In this document: in pieces, positions 7,046 through 14,096 of the stretch | Layout of the letters: the number at the start of each line of letters is the position of its first letter | Numbering within the stretch: the stretch's first letter is position 1 | Source of the DNA: a virus | Direction: 5' to 3' (one strand) | IMG/VR virus record: IMGVR_UViG_3300044845_000798 | Location: 1-39,293 of that record | DNA length: 39,293 bases | Program-made: the position numbers and the translations under genes | The notes under the pieces: generated by a model | What the model was told of the DNA's origin: nothing | Seen by the model: only the letters and a program-made list of their open reading frames with translations | The model's database searches: none

Positions 7046-8653
7046 ATGGAAAATTTTAATTTATCTTTCCCGATTGAAATGATCAAGAAAGAGCAGAGGA
7101 TTATTAGCGGTATCGCTACAGCTGACAATGTTGACAAATCTGGTGATATTGTTGACTTTTCTGCATCTCTTGAGGCATTTAAAAACTGGGGAGGAAACAT
7201 CCGTGAGATGCATTCTCCTGTTGCTGTTGGCAAGGCTGTCAACTTTGAACCTATCAAGATCAAAGGGGAGGATGGCGAAGAATACAACGCTATTCGTGTA
7301 GACGCTTATATTTCAAAGGGTGCCCAAGATACTTGGGAAAAGATCCTTGACGGAACCCTTCAGGCTTTTTCTATTGGAGGCAAGGTTCTTCAGAAGAGTG
7401 AGTCTGCAGAAAAGATGTTCCGTGGTCGCCCAGTCAATGTTATTGAGAAATATGTTCTTGGTGAATTAAGTGTCGTTGATAATCCAGCCAACGCTCTGGC
7501 AACTGTCGATATCATCAAGAGAAGTGATGATGGCGGTCTTGACTATGTTCTTGACAAAGCCTCTCCTCTCAAAGACCCCAAGGGCGGTCTTACAGCAGCA
7601 GGTCGTAGACACTTCAAAGAAACAGAGGGTGCAAACCTTAAGCCGGGTGTGAGGGGTGCAGCAGACACACCAGAAAAGATGCGCAGAAAAGGTTCTTTCT
7701 TAACACGCTTCTTTACAAATCCATCTGGTCCAATGAAGGACTCAAAAGGTAGACCAACAAGGCTTGCGCTTTCAGCAGCAGCTTGGGGGGAACCAGTTCC
7801 ACAGAACGCACAAGATGCAGCACAGCTTGCTGCAAAAGGTCGGAGGCTTCTTGAACGCTATCAGAATACTAAAGAAAAAGGTATGAAGAAAGAGGGAGAA
7901 GTCACAGCAGGCTCAATGGGAGCCGGTATCAAGAATCCTACTCAAGGTAGTTATCAAGGTCCATTTCCCGGAAAGCCTAAGAAAAAGAAAAAGGAGTCTA
8001 CTATGACAAACAAATTCGAAGATGATACATCTGAAGAATATGCAACTGACTCAATCGATGCATTGCTAACTTATGCGCTTGAAATGTCTGATAAATTAGA
8101 CATAGACGCAGATTCAATTAAAATGCAAGAGAGTGAATTGCAAAATGATGTAAATTATGATAAGGTCTTAGACATGAATGAACAGGAATCAAGATTATCG
8201 CTACTTAAGCGTATGGTCAATTGGCTTGTTCCAGATGTTCAAGAAAATGCTTCAATCCAAATTGAAGTAACTGAAAACACACAGGAGGAAATTATGGATC
8301 TAGAAATCCTTAAAGATGCTCTTAGTGCTGTGGTTGACGAAAAACTGGCTGCCTTCGCTACTTCAATTAAAGAAGAGGTTGAAGCTTCGGTCCAAGAAAA
8401 AATCGACACCATCACCAAGGGATTTGAAGTTCAAGCAACTGAACTACAAGAAAAATTAGAAGCAACAGAGCAATCTCTGTCGGAACAAGAAGAGAAGGTT
8501 CAAGCCTTTGCTAAGTCCGGAGCTATCAAGAAAAGCGTTGACCCAGAAGATGACGAAGAGGGCGAAGAACTTACTAAGTCTGCTCCATCATCAATTTGGG
8601 ACAATACATATTTGCCACAAGGTTTAATTAACTCCTTGGGCTATAAGTCATAA
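7046..8653 (+). CDS. Prohead maturation protease fused to an inserted domain and scaffold
   Basis: The N-terminal part (about 1-160) resembles HK97-type prohead serine proteases (MEROPS S78): REMHSPVAVG with H56, LQAFSIGG with S109, and GELSVVDNPAN (139-149) contributing the third active-site region. Residues about 172-276 form a separate basic block (GGLTAAGRRHF, GVRGAADTPEKMRRKG, ALSAAAWGEPVPQNAQDAA) that I recall as DUF6321-like. The C-terminal third is acidic and coiled-coil-like, as expected for scaffold. A Lys-rich linker (PKKKKKEST, about 311-319) precedes an in-frame internal ATG. The protein would cleave scaffold and perhaps the capsid N-terminus during maturation. It directly precedes the major capsid gene. 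A frameshift or assembly fusion is unlikely because the whole 535-codon frame is uninterrupted. Confidence 0.85.
   Translation: MENFNLSFPIEMIKKEQRIISGIATADNVDKSGDIVDFSASLEAFKNWGGNIREMHSPVAVGKAVNFEPIKIKGEDGEEYNAIRVDAYISKGAQDTWEKILDGTLQAFSIGGKVLQKSESAEKMFRGRPVNVIEKYVLGELSVVDNPANALATVDIIKRSDDGGLDYVLDKASPLKDPKGGLTAAGRRHFKETEGANLKPGVRGAADTPEKMRRKGSFLTRFFTNPSGPMKDSKGRPTRLALSAAAWGEPVPQNAQDAAQLAAKGRRLLERYQNTKEKGMKKEGEVTAGSMGAGIKNPTQGSYQGPFPGKPKKKKKESTMTNKFEDDTSEEYATDSIDALLTYALEMSDKLDIDADSIKMQESELQNDVNYDKVLDMNEQESRLSLLKRMVNWLVPDVQENASIQIEVTENTQEEIMDLEILKDALSAVVDEKLAAFATSIKEEVEASVQEKIDTITKGFEVQATELQEKLEATEQSLSEQEEKVQAFAKSGAIKKSVDPEDDEEGEELTKSAPSSIWDNTYLPQGLINSLGYKS
8003..8653 (+). CDS. Nested scaffold protein from internal start (216 aa), predicted
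   Basis: Inside the protease frame, AAGGAG (7991-7996) lies 6 bases before an in-frame ATG at 8003, just after the Lys-rich linker. Initiation here would give MTNKFEDDTSEEYATDS and the complete acidic, coiled-coil C-terminal part without the protease. This is the arrangement known for lambda C/Nu3, where the scaffold is made from an internal start of the protease gene. The sequence shows only the site; use of the site is inferred. Confidence 0.5.
   Translation: MTNKFEDDTSEEYATDSIDALLTYALEMSDKLDIDADSIKMQESELQNDVNYDKVLDMNEQESRLSLLKRMVNWLVPDVQENASIQIEVTENTQEEIMDLEILKDALSAVVDEKLAAFATSIKEEVEASVQEKIDTITKGFEVQATELQEKLEATEQSLSEQEEKVQAFAKSGAIKKSVDPEDDEEGEELTKSAPSSIWDNTYLPQGLINSLGYKS
8294..8653 (+). 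CDS. Second nested scaffold start (119 aa), predicted
   Basis: A perfect AGGAGG (8283-8288) sits 5 bases before another in-frame ATG at 8294. The product begins MDLEILKDALSAVVDEKLAA and consists almost entirely of a Glu/Lys/Gln-rich coiled coil, with a short C-terminal tail ending LINSLGYKS that could bind the capsid shell. The match to the Shine-Dalgarno consensus is better than at most real starts in the window, so a short scaffold form is plausible. It could instead be a chance match in a Glu-rich codon run. Confidence 0.5.
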   Translation: MDLEILKDALSAVVDEKLAAFATSIKEEVEASVQEKIDTITKGFEVQATELQEKLEATEQSLSEQEEKVQAFAKSGAIKKSVDPEDDEEGEELTKSAPSSIWDNTYLPQGLINSLGYKS

Positions 8654-8670
8654 TAGGAGGAAATAAAGAT

Positions 8671-9702
8671 ATGGCATCACAAGAAGAAATTCTATCAAAG
8701 GCTAATGAAGTAACAACTGGGGTTGTAGGCAATGATTCGGGTGGTTTGATGAAACCAGCTCAGTCAAACCGCTTCCTTGATTTTGTTATTGATCAGTCTG
8801 TACTTATGCAGAACGCAAGAGTCGTTCGTATGCGTACACCACAAATGGAAATCGATAAGGTTTCTGTAGGCACCCGCTTGCTTTCAAAGGCAACCGAGGC
8901 AACAGATGACGGTGCAAATGCAGCCGTCACATTCAGCAAAGTTTCTTTGTCTACTGTCAAGCTTCGTCTTGACTGGGCACTGTCAACTGAGTCGTTGGAA
9001 GACAACATTGAGGGAGCTTCTTTGGAGGACCACATCGCACAGATGATGGCTCGCCAGACTGCAAACGACCTTGATGATCTCTTTATCAACGGTAACACAA
9101 GCTCCAACAACGGTCTTCTCAAGGCTCTTGATGGTTTTATTAAACTTGCTAAGACAAACGGTCGTGTAGTCGATGAAGCTGGTAATCAGGTTTCAAGAGC
9201 TACTTATGATCGCATTCTTCGCAATATGCCAACCAAGTATCTTCAGCGCAGAAATGAACTAAGATTCTTCTCTGGTTCAGGCAATGTTCAAGACACCATC
9301 TACAGCTTAGGTAATCCAAACGATGCAACCGCTGCAACTGCAGGTGCACCATCTCCCGGCTCATTGGTCGGCGATGTGGCATTCCTTCAGGGCACAATGC
9401 GTGGAAATGGTGGTCCGGGTTCAACTGGAATTTCACCATTCGGTATTCCTTTGCTTGAAGTTCCTTTGATGCCAGAAACGGCTACGGGTGACTACTCAGG
9501 TGCAACAGGATCACATGGTCATATTGAACTAACATTCCCTAACAACCGTGTTATCGGTATTCACCGTGACATCACTGTGTACCGTCAGTTCAAGCCAAAG
9601 ACAGACACCATTGAGTACACTCAGTTCATGAGAGTAGCAAGTAACATTGAAAATGCTGATTCGTATGTAATCGGTAAGAATGTTAAGCTTCGTACACTGT
9701 AA
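8671..9702 (+). CDS. Major capsid protein (HK97 fold)
   Basis: The subunit of the icosahedral shell. The sequence has the layout of HK97-fold capsid proteins: an N-terminal arm (SQEEILSKANEVTTG), a VRMRTPQMEIDKV strand, a long spine-helix region (SLEDHIAQMMARQTANDLDDLFINGN), and a C-terminal NRVIGIHRDITVYRQFKPK-TDTIEYTQFMRV block typical of the P-domain and A-domain strands. Length 343 aa is usual. ATG follows TAGGAGG. It sits directly after protease/scaffold, as in most siphoviruses. It is probably among the most highly expressed genes, which fits the strong ribosome site and the hairpin downstream (9727-9751). Confidence 0.9.
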   Translation: MASQEEILSKANEVTTGVVGNDSGGLMKPAQSNRFLDFVIDQSVLMQNARVVRMRTPQMEIDKVSVGTRLLSKATEATDDGANAAVTFSKVSLSTVKLRLDWALSTESLEDNIEGASLEDHIAQMMARQTANDLDDLFINGNTSSNNGLLKALDGFIKLAKTNGRVVDEAGNQVSRATYDRILRNMPTKYLQRRNELRFFSGSGNVQDTIYSLGNPNDATAATAGAPSPGSLVGDVAFLQGTMRGNGGPGSTGISPFGIPLLEVPLMPETATGDYSGATGSHGHIELTFPNNRVIGIHRDITVYRQFKPKTDTIEYTQFMRVASNIENADSYVIGKNVKLRTL

Positions 9703-9726
9703 GTAATAATTAAAAAATTTGTGATC

Positions 9727-9751
9727 GGGGGGGGGTGAAATATCCCCTCCC
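9727..9751 (+). terminator. G9/C-rich hairpin after the capsid gene
   Basis: A run of nine Gs (9727-9735) can pair with CCCCTCCC (9744-9751) through one G-U pair, leaving an 8-base A/T-rich loop, and TTT follows. In an AT-rich neighbourhood this is the strongest GC stem in the window. It lies 25 bases after the capsid stop, so it may terminate or attenuate the capsid transcript or protect its 3' end. The T-tract is short, so termination is not certain. Confidence 0.5.
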
Positions 9752-9773
9752 TTTCGCATTATTTAAGCAAGTG

Positions 9774-9782
9774 TGGTATTGT
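9774..9782 (+). promoter_or_regulatory. Extended -10 promoter TGGTATTGT
   Basis: The element ends 7 bases before the ATG at 9790, and no Shine-Dalgarno sequence is present. It is placed just downstream of the presumed capsid terminator, consistent with a fresh transcription start that produces a leaderless mRNA. Confidence 0.45.
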
Positions 9783-9789
9783 ATTAACC

Positions 9790-10134
9790 ATGACTGATAA
9801 TATCGTTACATCGAAAGCAACATCAGGTGAAGAAGCAAAGCCAGCAAAGAAGGCTCCGGCAAAAAAGGCTGCTGCAAAGCCAAAGGTTAAAGCAGAAATC
9901 ACAGAAGATAGTGTTGAACAAAAACCAGCAAAAGTGTCTAAAAAATCAAATGCAATTAATTTGATTATTTTTGAAAGCGGAGCTTCGTATAGCTCTGGTA
10001 ATCTTTTCTTTTCAAGAGAAGATTCCATGAAAGAAGTCTCAGACGAGGAATATGCATTCCTTTTGAGTCTTGAAAATTTTAGAAGAGCGGATCCTCACGA
10101 AATCGAAGAGTATCTCGCATCTAAGGAGGATTAA
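9790..10134 (+). CDS. Basic-tailed small virion-associated protein, 114 aa
   Basis: The N-terminal half (about 1-55) is a Lys/Ala/Pro-rich, histone H1-like tail with repeats such as PAKKAPAKKAAAKPK. The C-terminal half (about 56-114) is an acidic folded-looking domain beginning NAINLIIFESGASYSSG and ending EEYLASKED. The split suggests a DNA- or shell-contacting tail attached to a small domain. It follows the capsid gene, the place where decoration, head-completion or DNA-binding proteins are often found. No family is recognised. It lacks a ribosome site and probably uses the leaderless promoter at 9774-9782. Confidence 0.7.
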   Translation: MTDNIVTSKATSGEEAKPAKKAPAKKAAAKPKVKAEITEDSVEQKPAKVSKKSNAINLIIFESGASYSSGNLFFSREDSMKEVSDEEYAFLLSLENFRRADPHEIEEYLASKED

Positions 10135-10136
10135 TT

Positions 10137-10520
10137 ATGGCAGGTAATCTTAGTAATTACTTAGAGGACAAAGTTCTTGACCACATTTTGGGAACAACGG
10201 CATACACAATGCCATCGACTGTTTATGTAGCACTTTATACGGCTGCACCAAATGATACGGGTGGTGGAACACAGGTCAGTGGTGGTTCATACGCTCGTCA
10301 GACTGCTGCTTTTGATGCTGCATCAAGTGGTGCAACCCAAAACACTGGGAACATTGACTTCACTAATATGCCAGCCTGTACGGTTGTCGCAATTGGTATT
10401 TTTGATGCTTTAACAACAGGCAACTTGCTTGTGTGGGGAACTCTCGCAACAAGTAAAAGCCTTGATGCAGGCGATACATTGAGAATCGCAACAGGCGATC
10501 TTGACATCAGCCTTGACTAA
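10137..10520 (+). CDS. Minor structural protein (mycobacteriophage Gp80-like)
   Basis: Begins MAGNLSNYLEDKVLDHILGT and contains PSTVYVALYTAAP and GGSYARQTAAFDAAS, a pattern I recall from a widespread family of small phage structural proteins often labelled tail-fibre or minor structural (Gp80-like). The sequence is rich in Gly/Ala/Thr and beta strands, without membrane segments. An AAGGAGG site precedes the ATG, two bases after the previous stop. Its exact place in the virion is not known; the position near capsid genes favours a head fibre or decoration role. Confidence 0.75.
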   Translation: MAGNLSNYLEDKVLDHILGTTAYTMPSTVYVALYTAAPNDTGGGTQVSGGSYARQTAAFDAASSGATQNTGNIDFTNMPACTVVAIGIFDALTTGNLLVWGTLATSKSLDAGDTLRIATGDLDISLD

Positions 10521-10530
10521 AGAGGTTTAA

Positions 10531-10875
10531 ATGGAAAGAAGAGAATTTGCTGGAGCTGTTTTAAGCACGACATTGCCAAGCAATGTCGCAAACTCAGCGT
10601 CATCTATTACCCTTGGTTCCGGTTCGTCTTTCCCCACAGGTGCCAACAATCCATTTGCAATCATTGTAAGTCGTGGTGAAGCAGCGGAAGAAAAAATGCT
10701 CGTGTCTTCTCGTTCAGGAGATGTTCTAACTATAAGCGTTAGAGGGTATGATGGTACTACAGCACAGAACCATTTAGCCGGGGCTGTTGTTGACCATGTT
10801 CTTGATTCAAATACGATTCAAAGCATGAATACATATACATATGACACTGCTATCTTGCAGTGGATGGGGGTTTAA
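10531..10875 (+). CDS. Small virion protein, 114 aa
   Basis: Starts MERREFAGAVLSTTLPSNVA and contains the pattern GSGSSFPTGANNPFAIIVSRGEAAEEKMLV followed by ISVRGYDGTTAQNH. This is a beta-rich arrangement seen in short phage fibre or decoration proteins that build on a repeated sandwich module. Its stop is immediately followed by the next ATG (TAAATG). No enzymatic motif. The structural role is inferred from composition and from lying between two other virion-like genes. Confidence 0.65.
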   Translation: MERREFAGAVLSTTLPSNVANSASSITLGSGSSFPTGANNPFAIIVSRGEAAEEKMLVSSRSGDVLTISVRGYDGTTAQNHLAGAVVDHVLDSNTIQSMNTYTYDTAILQWMGV

Positions 10876-11211
10876 ATGGCAAACTTAACACCAAAGCTTC
10901 TGTATATCGGAGCTGACACTGCAGCTAATGTTGTTACTATATCAAACAATGCTGGAAGCTATTCTATTGTTAAAAACATTAACTTGTGCAACTTCACATC
11001 AAGTGCAGCAACATGCAGTTTACATTTACTTGTGTCAGGTGTCTCAGCAGCTGCTAATAATAATGCAATTCTAAAATCATTTACTGTTGCACCAAACGAA
11101 ACAGTTGCTTATAACGGAATTGTTGTTCTTCCTGCTAACTCCAATCTTTATCTTTCTCAAGCAAATGCAAGTATTACTCTGTCGATTAGTGGAGTTGAAT
11201 ACGCAACTTAA
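10876..11211 (+). CDS. Small beta-rich virion protein, 111 aa (paralogue of 16222-16581)
   Basis: A Ser/Asn/Ala-rich beta-sandwich-like protein. The segment IVKNINLCNFTSSAATCSLHL and the later VAPNETVAYNGIVVLPAN align by eye with IVKQIVMCNTTASAKTVTIRL and INANETISFGCSIVLTNN in the protein at 16222-16581. The two are therefore probably paralogues made by duplication. Such proteins may decorate the head or form baseplate/fibre parts; duplicated copies at two loci suggest related contacts in the virion. No catalytic motif. Confidence 0.65.
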   Translation: MANLTPKLLYIGADTAANVVTISNNAGSYSIVKNINLCNFTSSAATCSLHLLVSGVSAAANNNAILKSFTVAPNETVAYNGIVVLPANSNLYLSQANASITLSISGVEYAT

Positions 11212-11223
11212 TTTTAACTCATA

Positions 11224-11229
11224 TACAAT
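11224..11229 (+). promoter_or_regulatory. -10 element TACAAT before a GTG start
   Basis: TACAAT ends 6 bases before the GTG start at 11236, and there is no Shine-Dalgarno sequence. This places a predicted transcription start at the GTG itself, a leaderless arrangement. No clear -35 hexamer is seen. Confidence 0.4.
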
Positions 11230-11235
11230 TGTTAT

Positions 11236-12909
11236 GTGAGAAAATTAAGATTTAATAAAAGTGCATGGATATTAATTCCTGCAATTATTCTCTCTCTTTT
11301 TGCATCTCCGGCTAAAGCTGAAAACTTAATAATCACAGAGCCAACAGATGTTTGGTTTGATTATAGTGAGACAACACAGTTTATAGCCCAAACCTACATG
11401 GTCACTGGGTACAACTCAGATCCAATGTTGTGGCTATATAACGAAGCCGGAACGCTTCTCTACAGCATTGATGATTCCATTGGTCTGCAGTCGTATATCT
11501 CAATGGAGGTGCCTGCTGGTCGTTATAGACTAAGGGCTGGTATTTGCTGTAACAACCCTGATGGTTGGCATACAAACCAAGGGTGGAACTTACAGTATGA
11601 ACTGAGCTTCAATGGTGTTGGGTCTACTCAGACCACTTCCACAACATCCACGACAGTAGAATCAACCACAACCACCTCTACCACTGTAGAGCCAACCACG
11701 ACAACTTCTACAACGACCACCACAACAACCACAACCACAACGACAGTGGTGCCGACCACAACAACATCTTCATCTACAACAACTATAGCACCTGAGCCTG
11801 AACCGACTACAACGACTGTTGAGGAAGTTGTTCCCCCTCCTGTTGAAACACTTCCAACAGAAAACACCACTGTTTCAATTCCCGAGTTGGACCAAACTCC
11901 AGTTTCTACTCCAGAAATAGATACAACACCTGTTGAAATTCCTGAAGACCCAACGCCAACAATTGAAGTTCCCCAAGAGGTTCAAGAAACTATAGACGCA
12001 ACGGTTGATGATATTTTCGATGCACCTATAACCAATGCAAACCTTGCAAATGCCGTTGATGACTTAGTAGCAGATGCCGGAACTCCTGAAGAACTTACGG
12101 CAGTGGTTAATTCTCTTCTTGGTCAAGATTTAACTGATTCGCAGTTTTCTACAGTTATTGATTCAGTGTTTGATGGTCCTATGTCTGACGAAAACTTCTC
12201 TGCTGCAGTGGAGGCTGTCTTTGACAATACATCTCAACTAAGTGCAGACCAATTTGAAGCTGCTGTCGATGCAGTCTTTTCTGAGCCGTTATCTGAAGAA
12301 CAATTTTCTGCTGCCCTTGATTCTATTTTTGATGAGCCAATCTCGGATGAAAAATTTGCATCAGTTATTGACTCTGTATTAGATACGCCGTTGTCAGATG
12401 AACAATTTGAAGCGGTTGTTGGAATTTTAGAGTCAGATTCTGTTTCTGAAGAACAAGTGTCTAATGCTGTTGACAGTGTTTTGGAACTTGGTGTTACAGA
12501 AGACCAAGCAACCGACCTTGCTACAAGTGCAAAGGTTTTGGAAAGTATTGACGCAGATCAGGCTACAGAAATCTTCCAAGAAATTGCTGTTGATAATCTT
12601 ACTTTAGCGGAAGAAGCTGCTCTTGTTGAAACACTTACCGATGCCCCAACTGAAATCAAAGAAGCTTTTGAGGGAGAAATTGACATCTTCGGAGAAGGTC
12701 TTGACGACTATGTGCCTACAGGCTCTGGAATAGATGTAAAAGCGAGAAGAGCGCTCATTGCTGTAACAACAGCTTTAACAACGATTACAACGGCTCCTAT
12801 GCCCTCTGGAGGCAGTTCTGCACCATCGGGTGGAGGAGCTGGAGGACCATCAGGAAGTGGTGGTTCCGGTAACACAGATCGGGGTAATAGCCGATCAAGG
12901 AGAAGATAA
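11236..12909 (+). CDS. Secreted Thr-rich protein with 17-residue repeats
   Basis: A Sec signal peptide is clear: basic RKLRFNK, hydrophobic core to about residue 23, and an AKA-E cleavage site after residue 28. Residues about 30-127 form a beta-sandwich-like domain (DPMLWLYNEAGTLLYSIDD, VPAGRYRLRAGICC) resembling bacterial pre-peptidase-type domains. Residues 131-197 are almost all Thr/Ser, like a mucin-type stalk. A Pro-rich linker (198-248) follows, then about ten tandem repeats of 17 residues from about 249 to 435 (pattern LSDEQFSAxxDSVFDEP). The C-terminus is Gly/Ser-rich and ends SRSRRR. A signal peptide is rare on phage proteins, so this may be exported from the infected cell or placed on its surface before lysis. 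Its stop overlaps the next membrane-protein gene, tying it to the lysis cassette. GTG start. Confidence 0.8.
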   Translation: MRKLRFNKSAWILIPAIILSLFASPAKAENLIITEPTDVWFDYSETTQFIAQTYMVTGYNSDPMLWLYNEAGTLLYSIDDSIGLQSYISMEVPAGRYRLRAGICCNNPDGWHTNQGWNLQYELSFNGVGSTQTTSTTSTTVESTTTTSTTVEPTTTTSTTTTTTTTTTTTVVPTTTTSSSTTTIAPEPEPTTTTVEEVVPPPVETLPTENTTVSIPELDQTPVSTPEIDTTPVEIPEDPTPTIEVPQEVQETIDATVDDIFDAPITNANLANAVDDLVADAGTPEELTAVVNSLLGQDLTDSQFSTVIDSVFDGPMSDENFSAAVEAVFDNTSQLSADQFEAAVDAVFSEPLSEEQFSAALDSIFDEPISDEKFASVIDSVLDTPLSDEQFEAVVGILESDSVSEEQVSNAVDSVLELGVTEDQATDLATSAKVLESIDADQATEIFQEIAVDNLTLAEEAALVETLTDAPTEIKEAFEGEIDIFGEGLDDYVPTGSGIDVKARRALIAVTTALTTITTAPMPSGGSSAPSGGGAGGPSGSGGSGNTDRGNSRSRRR

Positions 12910-13076
12910 TGTTTAAAAAAATATTAAAAGAACTCCATGCTTTGGCATGGACACTATCTGGAGGTGTAATTGTTCTAATTACATTATCCGGCAAAACACA
13001 AACTTATGGACTATGGCTAACCATTGCTGCCTTTACTGTTCACATGTTTGGAGTTTTAATTAAAAAGGAAGATTAA
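12909..13076 (+). CDS. Holin-like membrane protein, 55 aa
   Basis: Begins MFKKILKELHALAWTLSGGV and has two hydrophobic spans (about 12-27 and 34-52), a short polar turn, and charged ends (N-terminal KK..K, C-terminal KKED). This is the size and layout of small class II holins. It is coupled on both sides by TAATG overlaps: its start overlaps the stop of the secreted protein, and its stop overlaps the start of the next membrane protein. It could be a holin, an antiholin or an accessory membrane protein; the endolysin 500 bases downstream supports a lysis role. Confidence 0.65.
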   Translation: MFKKILKELHALAWTLSGGVIVLITLSGKTQTYGLWLTIAAFTVHMFGVLIKKED

Positions 13077-13324
13077 TGTCTAAAGTTAATAATATTTTAT
13101 TAAGAATACTTGCTGTATTCGGAGCATCTGGTCTTGGAGTAATTGGAGCTGGCGCTATCGCTGGAGTTAATCTCCCTCAAGCCATCTTTATGGCTGGGAT
13201 TGGCGGAGTCGCTAAAGTTGTTGAGGGTCTAGCTAGTGCTTTCCTTGATGATGGCAAGCTTGATGATGATGAAATCTCTGCTGTCTTTGGCGGAGTAAAG
13301 ACTCAGCCTAAAAATAACGAGTAA
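13076..13324 (+). CDS. Holin, r1t-like
   Basis: An 82-residue protein with two hydrophobic segments, about 8-30 (LRILAVFGASGLGVIGAGAI) and 33-55, then an acidic DDGKLDDDEISAVF tail. The pattern of a glycine-rich pair of spans followed by DGKLxxxEI is typical, as I recall, of r1t-like holins in phages of actinobacteria. It would form membrane lesions that release the endolysin at a set time. The acidic loop resembles a partial EF-hand but lacks the full spacing. It is coupled to the upstream 55-residue protein. Confidence 0.7.
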   Translation: MSKVNNILLRILAVFGASGLGVIGAGAIAGVNLPQAIFMAGIGGVAKVVEGLASAFLDDGKLDDDEISAVFGGVKTQPKNNE

Positions 13325-13326
13325 GG

Positions 13327-13340
13327 TATAATGTTAACAT
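13327..13340 (+). promoter_or_regulatory. TATAAT -10 with overlapping ATGTTAACAT palindrome
   Basis: A consensus TATAAT (13327-13332) overlaps the perfect palindrome ATGTTAACAT (13331-13340). The gene at 13369 follows with a good GAAGGAGA site. A separate promoter for the last holin-like gene and the endolysin is plausible, perhaps with operator control by the palindrome. Confidence 0.4.
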
Positions 13341-13368
13341 AGTGATTTAATGTCACGAAGGAGATTAT

Positions 13369-13560
13369 ATGATCAAAATTACAGAACAAAATAAGGCAAT
13401 GCTTGCCTCTTACGCAAGAAGCGTACTCGGTGCAGGTGTTGCAACATATGTTGCAACCAGTGACATCAAATTGACAGCCAACGCTCTTTGGGCTGCAGCC
13501 CTTCCAGTGGTTTTGCGTTACCTAAATCCAAAAGACCAAGCATTCGGAAAGACCAAATAA
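13369..13560 (+). CDS. Small membrane/holin-like protein, 63 aa
   Basis: Begins MIKITEQNKAMLASYARSVL and has one or two weakly hydrophobic helices (about 12-28 and 34-51), ending NPKDQAFGKTK. A tail of the type NPKDxAFG is familiar from small phage membrane proteins annotated as holins. GAAGGAGATT precedes the ATG. Its stop overlaps the endolysin start (TAATG), so the two are coupled. With the two upstream genes it makes three candidate membrane lysis proteins; which is the true holin and which an antiholin cannot be told from sequence. Confidence 0.65.
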   Translation: MIKITEQNKAMLASYARSVLGAGVATYVATSDIKLTANALWAAALPVVLRYLNPKDQAFGKTK

Positions 13561-14096
13561 TGGCTCGCAAGTACCCCTATTATCCCGCTTTTGACGGAAA
13601 AAAAGCAGGAGCTGGCGTTGAGTGGTTCGTTGGCGCTTGTGGTCGCCGTTGGAAGGCTACAAATCTAGGAATATATTCCGCAAGATTGATGAGAAACTCT
13701 CATACAGAAGGTAAGAAGATTGGTGATCCCGGAATGGAAAAGTGGCTTAGTGTTCACTCAACTGGAGCTGCATGCGATATTGGTTATTCAGATCGTAAAG
13801 TCGGTCTTGCTATGTGGGACTGGTTCCTTGCACATACGAAAGAATTAGGTATTGTTGAAATCCATGATTATGCATTTGATGCAAATGCTAAAGATGGAAA
13901 GCCCGGTTACGGAAGAGGTTATCGCTGCTCCCGTGGTGAAGGCTCGGACCCAAAGTCAGTCAAGATTTATGATTCAAAAGATAATGCAGGAAGTTTTGGG
14001 GGCAAGTGGTTGCACCTAGAATTTGAAGCTGAATTTGCAAAAGATGCAGCAAAGATGGAAGCAGCATGGAAGGCTTTGCCAAAGCCCGGTGCATGA
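13560..14096 (+). CDS. Endolysin, M15-type zinc peptidase
   Basis: A 178-residue lysis enzyme predicted to cut the peptide part of peptidoglycan (D-Ala-D-Ala carboxypeptidase/L-Ala-D-Glu endopeptidase family, VanY-like). The zinc site is visible: SVHSTGAACDIG supplies H66 and D73, and WLHLEFE supplies H152. No separate wall-binding domain is present. The ATG at 13560 overlaps the upstream stop and gives a normal N-terminus (MARKYPYYPAF); an upstream in-frame start at 13488 would lie inside the previous gene and is rejected. No signal peptide, so export depends on the neighbouring holin candidates. Confidence 0.85.
   Translation: MARKYPYYPAFDGKKAGAGVEWFVGACGRRWKATNLGIYSARLMRNSHTEGKKIGDPGMEKWLSVHSTGAACDIGYSDRKVGLAMWDWFLAHTKELGIVEIHDYAFDANAKDGKPGYGRGYRCSRGEGSDPKSVKIYDSKDNAGSFGGKWLHLEFEAEFAKDAAKMEAAWKALPKPGA

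Noticed and set aside
11628-11870. Minus-strand Val-rich ORF
   Set aside because: It is the reverse reading of the poly-Thr coding stretch (ACA/ACC codons give Val in the opposite strand) with no independent start signal.
13488-13559. Upstream extension of the endolysin
   Set aside because: Would overlap the previous membrane protein; the ATG at 13560 with TAATG coupling gives the normal N-terminus.
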